From Diadema setosum (Eukaryota > Echinodermata > Echinoidea > Diadematoida > Diadematidae): DNA of 64,000 nucleotides. Positions 32,430-42,886 of the stretch are shown here, one piece after another. A program made the position numbers and the translations under genes. How positions within the stretch are numbered: position 1 is the first letter of the stretch; each line of letters opens with the position of its first letter. The DNA lies in contig CM067075.1 of assembly GCA_033980235.1 (NCBI GenBank), positions 8,338,608 through 8,402,607 on the forward strand, in the 5' to 3' direction. The notes under the pieces were generated by a model that did not search any database, had not been told where the DNA came from, and saw nothing but the letters and a program-made list of their open reading frames with translations.

Positions 32430-34650
32430 AATATAAAACATTCGGGAATTAATAACTGGCCTCCCGCCTGGTCCTAACTCAGCAGCTACGTGGGGGTATG
32501 CAGACCTAAAAGAAGAAAGGAAACCGAAATGCGTACAGAGAAACATGAAACACAGACAAAACAAGGAAACGAACATGAACACAGATGGCAAAGAATCAAC
32601 ATCGTTGCGGATGGTACACAAGGCCATGGCCTCGTATACAATACCTAATATGAACTTATTTAACAAACAAAGACGTGTGATACACGTACTAGGCAGCGTC
32701 CACGAGCATATTAAACTTCTCGACCACTTAATGACAAAATAAGGAACCAGATATTGTTGTGGGTTTTTTTGGTAGTCGGATCGCCTATCCAAAATAATTA
32801 ATTCTCATACCATTGGGATTTATAATCAGTACGAACAATTATATCGAAGTAATGCAAAAACACATACACACAAAAATGCAATTCCATTGTTATTGTTCAA
32901 ATTTTCATCAAACTGATATGCAAATACAAACAAAATTGCCCAAAATACGAGTACACAATGTGTAAATACATAAAATAATAGATAGCCCAATCTGTCTCAC
33001 TGAGTGAGTACCCTAGATAAAAGAACGAGGGAGGGAGGGAGAGAGAGAGAGAGAAAGAAAAAAGTGAGTGAGAGGGGGAATGAAAAGAGAATCTAGACGA
33101 CAAATCTTGACGAACTGAACAGAACGGCTATGCAATTAACTTATAACATTCGTGGGTATACATGTGTCTACAGGTGTGTGTGTGTGTGCATAAGAAGGCA
33201 AAAGCAAAGCCGAGAATAGATGAAAAAATAAAGGCGTGTTGTCACCTGGGAAAAATATTTGCACAATTACTACGTCATTACACTCTTGCATAAAAATAAC
33301 GTTCTGACAACAGAACGCCTCCCAATCTCCAGTTATTTTAAATATGTTATGGCTTTGAATTTTAAATAACTAATACATTAAGACAACCAATGGCAGTCAA
33401 GGGGCCAACATCACCTGATATGATACAATAAATTGCCATAACTATCCATGAGTATAAACAGCACCAATAAACAGGCCCAAGTAGTACAGCAACGAAAGTT
33501 GCTGGGCGACGGTGTCCCAAAACAGGTGATCAGTGTCCCTCCCCCCCCCCCTCCAGCTACCGCAAAGTTCATAATAACAACATTCTAGAAATATAACAAA
33601 TTTTGTCAGACAATACTTCTTTAGTGTTAAACGGATGCATATTTTCCGGCGGTGCACAAGTAACAAACACAACATAAAACAAATTACTGAGACAGCTTCG
33701 TGTAGCAGAGCTTTAAATCAATCTTATCGTATTACATTACTAACAAACATTTTATCTTTGTTAACTATAATTATATATAAAAATGATTATATTATGAGTT
33801 AACTTTCCCCGGAACTGTTACCAAAAAACAAAACATAAAATGATAATTCTGATTACCGAGAAACTATTACAAATACAAACATGTATTTAAACCTGGTTGG
33901 TACTGGAAAAGGGGGGCTCGTACAACAAATACATATATATCTTAATTTGTGATCAACTTTATCCATTACACAAACAAACAAATGGGGTTTATGTAGATCG
34001 TTTTCCTATTCCCTTTCTTCCTTATCATCTGATTATTTTTTTTTCAATACTGGGTTTGATCTGAAGGTCATACATGAGAATCAGCATTCCACACGAAAAA
34101 TAAAGAACTTGATGTCAACATGGACATACATTGTGGAATAGATATTATGAATAAATGCGTACTGTATGTATTACTTTGTCTTGACTAGAAAATGGAATGA
34201 AAAGGGAAAAAGAAAAAAAAACTTCATATTATGCGTATTATGCTTGGAGAATTTTCACACACATACAAAAACAAAATGTATTAATTCAAAGAAGAAAAGG
34301 TGTGAAATGATGTCACGCAGCAAATAACCTGCTTTAAGTTTACTTTCACTATATTTATCAGTATGCCATACATAAATAATATTTATTGATGGTCCGCATC
34401 ATTTAACATTAATCTTAGACAATAAACAAGGGGCGGCTCCTTATAAACTTGTCAAACAATGATATTAACAGCTTTAGAAACTGCCACACTATTCATCAGG
34501 CCTGACAATGGCGGATTTCATAGTGCATCATTTCGAAAGTAAAACCCACATCTACTCATATATCTAGTGAACAGCACTCAACATTTTAAAGACCAGCGAT
34601 TTGCCTATATTTACATTATACACTGCGTATAAAACAAGGTTAATTCAAAT
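32430..34650. other. Non-coding stretch between LINE and foldback element
   Basis: The first 360 bp may be LINE 5' UTR. The rest has a GA-rich tract near 33028-33075, a short TG run near 33177-33188 and poly-C at 33541. I see no gene. Confidence 0.45.
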
Positions 34651-34659
34651 TTGTAGGGC

Positions 34660-35480
34660 TACTATTTCATAGTTGTCAGCTATCGAGAGCGCAATGTTAG
34701 TTGTGAGGAAAGAAGAGCTCTTCCGCTGTTTATTGATACCTATTATTTTGACAAAATTAATGCCATGCATGACTGACCACATGAATTGAAAGACAACAAC
34801 GACAAATTGCACTTTTTCAAAGTTTGAGTGTCACATGAAAGAACAGTAAACGTCTCACTGAATGGATGAGATTTGATTATGAAAGTGGCCAATAAATAGG
34901 CTAGTTAACACGACTGCAAGTTTGTGTTCAGGGTTTGTGTTAGTAGTTTTCTTCTAACATTTAATGGTCCATAGCCTCTAACATGACCACCTGTTCGATA
35001 ACTAATTGGTCACTCCCAAAAATACCAACGCATACAGTCCATTTTTCTCTGTTCATACTCAACACAAAGCTCACAGCGACAAACTATGTCTTGAATATTG
35101 AGATAGAAAAATGGATAATGGGTTAGCCTTTGTGGGAGTGACCAAGTTATTGACAACATGAGCATGTAAAAGGTTATGGACCATAAGAGGACTGGTTGCC
35201 AGAAACCCAATAAACACAAACCTGTAGTCATGCTGGCTCGCCTGTTCCTTTGACAACTTTCATCGATAGATCTCATCCATTCAACAGTACAGACACTCAA
35301 ACTTGGAAAAAGTGCAGTTGTCATTGTTGTCATCAAAGTGTATGTGATCAGTCATGAATGGCATTTGTGGACATAATTAGGTATCAATGGAAAGAAGAAG
35401 AATTTCCCTTTCTTCACAACAAACATTGCGCCCTTCATGCCTGACAATTATAAAATAGTAGCCCTCCAAATTTGGATTAC
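34660..35480. mobile_element. Foldback element with arms of about 300 bp
   Basis: The left arm (gggctactatttcatagttgt to tttttcaaagtttgagtgtc and beyond) is matched in inverse orientation by the right arm ending ctattttataattgtcaggc on the minus strand. The arms are imperfect and the centre is short. No coding capacity. Exact ends and target duplication were not determined. Confidence 0.65.
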
Positions 35481-37062
35481 ATTTTTTTTTTCTTTTTTGA
35501 TAGCAATGCATGCTAGCGATGCTCTTTTTTAGGTGCCATATATTCTAAATATTATACTAGTAATATGATAGGATTAGTGGAAGGTCGTATATCTTAAGAG
35601 TGTCAATAATTCTAAAACTATAGTTTATTCTACTGGAAATGCCAATTAACCAAAAAGCCCCTAACTGATATCATTTTGATTTGTTGTATACTTGTGTGCG
35701 AATGTGTCAAATGTCTACATTAAACTACTATTCATAGTATACATTCTGTGAGACCAAACATTAATGTAAACTCATGTGAAATGGCAATCGCAATGATAAG
35801 AACAATATGGATCATATATACAGCTGTACCTTAGTGATATCAAACTCCATGAGCATTTCTTTTACATCAAGCTATAGATATTCAATATTGTAAGCAACGT
35901 AACTGAGGAGCAACAATTTCTCAAGAAGACGAATCCTAGTATGATCTCCGAACTTTTATAGAATAACCAACGTAATCATAAAATGCTACAAAAGTAGTTT
36001 ACGTATGATTTACACTATATTACAACAAATCATTACAATCACTTTGGTGTGACTTCGCTATTACATAAGATTATGTTTACTTGAATGTACGTAAATGACA
36101 AAAGGTTTCGAAAACTACCAGATATCGCACATTATCACAATGATAGCTGAAACCCATTATCATGGTAAAAAGTCAAAGCTCCCCTTAATTTCAAAACATT
36201 TTAAGAGATCAAAGAAATCCGTTTAGGGTCCTTAACAGAGCAAGTAAACAAGATAGAGAAGAAAGATATGAAGACTGACATATAGAAGAGAAAAGATTTA
36301 TATGTAATGTATATAAATATACATATACATATACATATACATATATAAATTATACAAATACATATACATATAAGCTACGAGAACAAACAAGGAATTAAGT
36401 AATCGCCTGCAATGCTTGGAGAAGAACCGATTCCATAACTAATTACCAGCATTTATGATATTCTTCTTTCTTGATGATTGCATATCATAGAAATACACAT
36501 TCGAACAGTGTGCTTGAACAGAATGATGTCTGTTTAATATGCCAGTGCAGTTACTGAAACAATCTGTGTATATATATTTACATTTGCATAATATCTATAG
36601 ATATGGAGAATGGAGAAATGTCTGAAAATGAAAAAGTCATAAGGGACAGTTTTTTTAGTATGAAGGAGAAATTGTATTTGATTCCATCCAAGTTTGTGTG
36701 GGTTTTTTTCAGTTAGTTATATTCATCTTGACGCTTCCACATTATTCCATGATAGGCTATGGAATATGTGCCTGTATACCTTCCCCTGAAGAATTGTAGT
36801 GTTTTAATTTAGAAGCTAGAAGAAGAGCACATATTTTGAGAAGATTTGGATTTGAATTTTGACCTTGTTTAAACAATATCAAAGAGATAATACCCGGTAT
36901 ACTTTATTCGATTACATAATACATGCATGTACATAATAATAATATAAAGTATTAACACATAATATTACGTAAAACCAGACGAAAAAAACAACAACATTCA
37001 TACACAGTATACATAAACAAAAAAGAGACATCAATGATGCTTGCCGAACGGATTTAAACCAA

Positions 37063-37097
<35 letters not shown>

Positions 37098-37580
37098 AAA
37101 GGGATAAAGATTAAACAACATTCGTGACAAGTGATTAGCTCGGATCAAGCGTTAAGATTAGACGGGAAAATTCGCCAAGACATTTCGTGCCTTAATGTTC
37201 CATGATATAGCGTTGACCGGCTTTAACGTTTCAATGTTTTTCCCTGGATTTTGAAATTTCAATGTTTGTTTCTTGTAAACTTTAAAATGCAGATAATCCG
37301 ATTTGTACTAACATGTTATTATCATAATCATACTACATGACATGTCACGCATACACATTGACGGAATGCTAAAGCTTGTAGTCCATTGTTGATGATGTAA
37401 TCGAAATAAATGTGTGGGTTTTTTTTCCCAAAAAAAAAGCATCAGTGTGTTGTGTAGGTAATGGACTTCTAGAGGTTTCTCTTTTTCTAATAATATTCCA
37501 TGTGATGTGACTCCAAAAACAAGTGCTAGGTTTGTGGATATTGACCTAGTTGAGCTTTTCACTTTAAATCGCATACAAAG
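35480..37580. other. AT-rich intergenic stretch 3' of Ig receptor 2
   Basis: It contains ACATAT repeats near 36315-36375, a (GA)n run at 37068-37095 and no recognised gene. The 3' UTR of the receptor at 37583 must start here; I did not find a convincing poly(A) signal close to the stop. Confidence 0.45.
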
Positions 37581-37582
37581 AT

Positions 37583-39235
37583 TTAAACAATAGTAGAATA
37601 GCTTGCTGTGTAGATGTCACTAGAAACGTTTGGTATAGTGTAATAGGTTCCTTCTTCCGAATTGTCCTCTTTCTTCTCTTCCTCCGAACTGTCATATTTG
37701 CTCAAATTAAAGTAAAAAGGCGTTTCATCCTCTGCCTCCTTCTCAGCTTCACCCTCTTCCTGACTGTGCCTTTGACGGTCTTCCTCCAACGGCGTCATTT
37801 TTATCAGGGTCATTCCAGAAGATTCACACGATAATGCACCAAAGCTTTTAGCCTGTCCAAGTTTATCCGCAATAGGTGAAAAAACAAGGTCTCTGGAAGC
37901 GGTATGGGTCTCTTCCCTAATCTCACAGTCATAGAAGGGATTATCGAATAAATGGTTACTAAGGGAACGTTCCTCATCGCCATCAGGGCCAATGTCGTCG
38001 GTGACTGACATCTCACGTGACTGATGAGCCGGAACACTGCTGGTGCAGTCCCGCGCATTTCTCAGAAAACTCAAACGACGTCTCCAGCGATGACGCTGTC
38101 GAAGATAATATGGCCCTCGCCGGCGTGGACGAGCACATATCGCTATGGCAATGAGCAGCACTACACCAAGACCACCGCCTACTGAGATTGAGATGATGAG
38201 CACAAATTGTAAACTCACACCTTCTGAACTCTCAGTGAACAAGTCGTAGGTAGTCGTCAGTGGTATGGTCTTCGCTGTTTCCTCTCCGAAGGTGCTTCCT
38301 GTTGCCACGCTCCCTGCCACAGAGGTGCTCGATGCTGCTGTAATGCCAGAGAATTGGTCCGGAGTTTGTGTTCCTTCTCGTTGCGTGGTGGAATCCTCCC
38401 TAGTCATCGCAGGAACTGTCGTTGCAACCGCAGCGGTAGATTCACTAACGAACTCTGTTGTCATTATTTTCAGAGCTACCATTTCATTGTTTGTTGTATG
38501 AGATGTTTCTGATTGATGAATGAATGAAGAAACTGTTCTAACTGCTCGTTGTCTGGTGGGATCCTCTGTGATCATCGTATTGGGCGCATTGCCTTGGTCA
38601 GTATTACACCGAACAAATGACGTATCATTTGATGTTTGGAATTCTATTTCACCTCCTCCATTCGTCTCAGAAATATCTATTTGAAACAAATTAAGCCTCG
38701 CACTGTCTATATATCCTGTCGTATTCTTGCCGCCGACACGAACAACCACTTCTATGTCTGCGGAGCGTCTCTGCCAGCCGTCAAGTACACATGAGATGTA
38801 GTTATTATCAGCTGGTAACAAGCAATAACAGCCAATTATTTGGACATCATACTGTTTTAGAACAGGGTATTCAGGAGTAAAGCCATTATACTGAATCGTT
38901 TTGCAAGTATATATTCCATAGTCAGCTCTGGCTGTACTGATGATATGAAGCTCAAAAGAACTCATGTCTTCTGAATAATTCTTCCGATACTCATATGAAA
39001 TCCGGGTATCATTGATTATTTGTTGAGATTGACCAAGTAGTGGATGGAAAACTACCAATGTAGTTGATGCGTTGTCTTGATGTCTGTTCCAAAAAACTAG
39101 TTGGTTCAAGTGATTTGGAAAAAGACACAACAGAGTCATATTTGCTCCAACACCGTAGTCTCTGGTTATGGAGACTTCTTGGCTTCTCACAGACGATATA
39201 AGTATCAATATAACATAATAATAACACGAAGCCAT
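37583..39235 (-). CDS. Ig-superfamily receptor 2 with ITAM-like tail (550 aa)
   Basis: This is a predicted type I membrane receptor in one open exon. Residues 1-19 form a signal peptide. Residues 20-135 are a V-type Ig domain with Cys37, Trp49 and DYGIYTC ending at Cys111. Residues 136-215 carry Cys149, Trp154 and Cys210 of a second Ig-like domain. A long Thr/Ser-rich stalk (about 225-340) precedes the membrane helix at 344-367 and basic residues. The tail of about 180 residues holds NPFY (432-435), YFNL (508-511), and at the very end YYTI (531-534) and YSTI (546-549) separated by 11 residues after an acidic stretch. That pair fits the ITAM pattern YxxI-x(6-12)-YxxI, known in immune receptors to recruit SH2 kinases. 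Signalling here is inference. A GTAAGT just upstream of the start could mark an alternative 5' exon. Confidence 0.82.
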   Translation of the reverse strand: MASCYYYVILILISSVRSQEVSITRDYGVGANMTLLCLFPNHLNQLVFWNRHQDNASTTLVVFHPLLGQSQQIINDTRISYEYRKNYSEDMSSFELHIISTARADYGIYTCKTIQYNGFTPEYPVLKQYDVQIIGCYCLLPADNNYISCVLDGWQRRSADIEVVVRVGGKNTTGYIDSARLNLFQIDISETNGGGEIEFQTSNDTSFVRCNTDQGNAPNTMITEDPTRQRAVRTVSSFIHQSETSHTTNNEMVALKIMTTEFVSESTAAVATTVPAMTREDSTTQREGTQTPDQFSGITAASSTSVAGSVATGSTFGEETAKTIPLTTTYDLFTESSEGVSLQFVLIISISVGGGLGVVLLIAIAICARPRRRGPYYLRQRHRWRRRLSFLRNARDCTSSVPAHQSREMSVTDDIGPDGDEERSLSNHLFDNPFYDCEIREETHTASRDLVFSPIADKLGQAKSFGALSCESSGMTLIKMTPLEEDRQRHSQEEGEAEKEAEDETPFYFNLSKYDSSEEEKKEDNSEEGTYYTIPNVSSDIYTASYSTIV

Positions 39236-39239
39236 CGAC

Positions 39240-40550
39240 CCGATAAAAAAAATTGAAATTCACTTACGAGAAGACGGCATAGTCACTCCGGTTTTGATAG
39301 AGATCAAATATAGCCGGAGTATCCATTGGTTAAGCATTTTCTTAAGGAACGAATCAAGACAGTTTTTTAAACGTTTTCCCCTCCTCAGCGGATGCAAAAT
39401 GACAAATTTTTCGAGAAATATCAAAGAAGCACCATCACAATGTTCCAGTACATCTGATCACGAAGCATATCTCCTCAAAATTACTGCAAACTGTCTCCTT
39501 CATGGCTGGTGATCATTATGATCCGTTCATATCAGCAATAGGCTAGGCATCATTGTGACGTTTTACTTCCATAACTCAATGTCCTCGTGGCTAATGTCAC
39601 TTTCACCTGACTTCTCAAAGTCATTGTCTGCCATGACAAACACAACTGACGACGGTGGGAGATTCGATTACAAAAATATATGAACTAACGGTTCCCCGAA
39701 GGACTTCCTGGTATGAACGCCGAAGTTGAATCTGAGCGTGCAAGTCTAAACGTGATGTTAGCAACACCTTTCGAGTATACGGAGGAAGTGGCCCCAAACA
39801 TGCCAAATGATTTTGTCACAATATACTGTCACACTGCTATTACTGAAAAGAGGTATACATTATTATTTCAGTTACAGGGAGAATGTGCTATTAGAAAATC
39901 TGAAGTACAACTTAAAGGTATTCGGGTTTATTCGGGTCTGTTCTGTTCGATTTTTGCCTTGTGCCGCATCTTATGTGGACCCTGTGAAACTTCATGAAAT
40001 CCATTAAAACAAACATAAGGTGGGAACTCGTGGAACAGGAAGTGTCCACTTTATTTCTCCATCAGGAGGTGGGAAAAATTCCCACCTCAATGATTTCCCA
40101 TCACTGTTTTTCCACTTGTTTTATGAAAACAGAAAATAAAGGAGCTTAAGTTGAGAAAGTTATGACGCATAACTGATTATTTCCTTTTATCTTGTTTATG
40201 TGCCTTTTCCTGCTGTGTTGGTTGTTGTCAATCAAATCAGTTAAACCTCTCTGTTTGCGCTCTTAAATTCCTCCGCACCAGTACCCTTTTCGTACCCTAA
40301 GACTTCGGGACGCGTGAACAGCTGGCTTGTTTTTTTCATCTCAGTGCTATACTGGCTGGTAATTCTAATTCTAATTCTTCTTTCAATGTTAGTACTTGGT
40401 GTTCACTCTTTAGGCTTCCCGTATCTATTCCGAGGACTCGCATGTCGAGTTGTTCTGTTTTTTCAGCATTATTCAAATCATATTATTACACTATAGTCAA
40501 CGTTGCTGAATAAACTGTTCTTACGTCTGCAGAATGTTGTTGTCTGTATA
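39240..40550. other. Upstream region of Ig receptor 2
   Basis: The first 120 bp align with the 5' end of receptors 1 and 3 (gagaagacggcatagtca), here without an open frame. The remainder has a short inverted repeat at about 40017-40080 (aaggtgggaa / gggaaaaattcccacctc) and no gene. Confidence 0.4.
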
Positions 40551-40554
40551 TTAA

Positions 40555-40702
40555 GGAGCTTTAGATTTTAGACGCGCGGACGTTCAAAGAGAAAAAAAAA
40601 ACATGATCTGAGCGTGCGCAGTAACTTGATCCGCGCTACTGCGCACGCTCAGATCATGTTTTTTTCTCTTTGAACGTCCGCGCGTCTAAAATCTAAAGCT
40701 CC
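40555..40702. mobile_element. 148-bp near-perfect palindrome
   Basis: ggagctttagattttagacg runs to a small central loop and returns as cgtctaaaatctaaagctcc. Its ends match those of the larger elements at 22896-23391 and 58016-58348, so it looks like a minimal MITE of that family. Confidence 0.85.
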
Positions 40703-40799
40703 CTATTACCATTTGTATTGAGAATATTCTGTTATTGCCCAGGGTATTTTGGCCTTTCATTTTTGTTCTTCTTTATTTTGGTCCCACGTTGCATCCGTA

Positions 40800-40905
40800 C
40801 TCCTCATCTTTACCTTATATATCTTTACCTTATATATATTTGATGACATTCCTTCATTGAGAAATATAAAAATAAATTGAGTTGAATTGAAATGAATTGA
40901 ACTGA
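40800..40905 (+). mobile_element. LINE/SINE 3' tail
   Basis: aaaaataaattgagttgaattgaaatgaattgaactg is an imperfect (TTGAA)-type tail like that of the LINE at 28573. Similar tails end at 48376 and 50128. The bodies are too short or decayed to classify. Confidence 0.45.
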
Positions 40906-41734
40906 ATTTCAAATTTGAAATTTGAAACTGTCGCCAGACAAATCCGCCATTGATCTGCCCACAAATTTCATGTTCACAAATGTGACCCGCTACAACAAAA
41001 GAATTCTAAAGTCGCTGACAGCTGAGCCGAAAAAAAAAAATTGCGCTTGATGTCACATCGTCAAAATCGGTCAAAACGATCGGATTTCTATTTCTTTTTT
41101 GGCATAACTTTGTAGTCTAATGTTTTGATTATCATCTGCCGAAATCTCGAAGCTTAACGTCAAAGGAAAGGCAAGAAATCATCGTTTTTCTTGGCCTTGA
41201 TTGTCCGACTTTCAACGTAACAGAAGCGTGTCCGAAAATTTGGATTTAGCGCCGCAGCCAGACTCCGCCCCTAGCAACGAGGGGGTGATCTTATTGGTCA
41301 ATGCATGGCATCCTGATTACTGATTGGTCGTGCGTAAACCGCTGGCGCTAATTTTGAATGAACATCGCGGAGGTCGCTAGGAGCATACCTTCTATTGTCA
41401 AGCGGTGAAAACTGTCTGGCCTCCCCTTGATCATGATAGGAAGGAAAACTTTGAAGGCGTTTTTCTCCAAACTCTGATTTCCTCGACCACTTGACATGCG
41501 CTAATGAAATCATAGATATCTCAACAACCGAGTACTTTTATAAGATGTGTTATACTTGAAATTAGAGCAGAAGAGTAAGGGAATTACGTCATGCCATTTT
41601 CAGAAAATTGTCTTCCCCCGACTTTCGGATTCTTTTGTTGTAGCAGGTCACAATTGAATTTTCAAATTTGAAATTTCAAACTGTCGCCAGACAAATCCGC
41701 CATTGATCTGCCCACAAATTTCAAGTTCACAAAA
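40904..41734. mobile_element. MITE with TGTGACC ends between 75-80-bp direct repeats
   Basis: The element 40981-41652 has inverted ends tgtgacccgctacaacaaaa and its near-complement at the right. Both sides carry the same 75-80-bp segment (actgtcgccagacaaatccg to caagttcacaaa), far longer than a normal target duplication. The interior contains an aaatttgaaattt palindromic stretch outside the ends. Confidence 0.7.
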
Positions 41735-41739
41735 CTTAG

Positions 41740-42644
41740 TATTTAGGGAATTTATTATTGGAGATGTTGGACTTAAATGAAGTCATAGAATGACCATTTT
41801 TATCATCAGGTGTAGTTCATTAATACAAACTTTCATATATTTGTTTGTAGTTTCATGAAGCCATTATTTGCTTTTTATGTATTTCTGAGGGTCCCATATC
41901 GTACAAGCTTGGCTTTTTAGTGGGACCCTCCATTTCCATTACCATTCGTGTAATATGCATATGTATATACCTTATAAATGCAATTGTATGTCGCTACTCA
42001 TCATCACATGTATCTTGTTGATGTACGTTTATCGAAATTACTACAAATTTGTTTTGTTTATGCATTGAATATAATTTCTCCTGTTTATTTAATGGAAATG
42101 AAATAAAGTTGAACTTGAAGTGCCCCTTACCGACTGAGAAAAAAAAAAGAATGGTCATTCGTACCAATGTGCCCATGAGCTAACTCCGAACTGGCTTATC
42201 CAAGGTTAGATGGCATCGTTTAAACGAAAGGTAACTTTAGTGTATACAGATAATGCAATCAGTTGACATGTGGAATGTTTGAATTTTACCTTTTATGTAG
42301 AGGGAGACAAATTGAAAAAAAAAAAAAAACCGCACACCTGACCTTTCATCCCTCTGAATGATATTTCGTGTGATATTTCTTTCGTGTGATATGTTCATCA
42401 AATTTGTAAAACTCTTATTAGTGTTTCCAGGCTGCAGTGGACTCAATCAGCAAAATTAACCATTCAGAACAGATTTAAACGAGATTCTGAAAGGTTTTTG
42501 CTCTCTTAATCTCGAGTTGAAGCACAGAAATGTTGGGATATTTCTTTCACACAATCCAGATCACCACTATCTTTTAATTGGAAACTGCTGTTTCTTGGCC
42601 CTCATCGTCATAAACTGGGACATCAAGCCATTATTATTCTTATT

Positions 42645-42682
<38 letters not shown>

Positions 42683-42880
42683 GTGGTGCGTCCGACCAAA
42701 ATACACACTAGTCTGTACTAGACATACGCTGCGTTCATGCGAAACTAGAATTGCGTTTACGTGTTTAGTTGCGTTGCGTTCATGCGATTTTTCCATTTAA
42801 TGCGCTACGCGTGTATAAAAAACAGATATTGTTACTATTATCACGTTACCCGTATATAGTCCAGGCGCAGCGACCCAGAA
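41740..42880. other. Non-coding stretch with a small LINE/SINE tail
   Basis: aatgaaataaagttgaacttgaag near 42100 resembles the (TTGAAC)n tail of the LINE at 56376. A (TTA)n run lies at 42632-42682. No gene is seen. Confidence 0.45.
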
Positions 42881-42886
42881 AAAATG

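Larger units (their letters stand above)
28573..32430 (-). mobile_element. Non-LTR retrotransposon (L2/CR1-like), broken
   Basis: The element runs right to left. An endonuclease domain at 31106-32389 is followed by linker pieces, reverse transcriptase at 30133-30783, a palm/thumb continuation at 29738-30112 and a C-terminal region at 29422-29712. The left end is a tandem (TTGAA)-type tail on the minus strand, the expected 3' end. A MITE sits in the 3' portion at 29185-29382. Several frame changes separate the pieces. The upstream stretch 32430-32790 may be 5' UTR. Confidence 0.85.
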
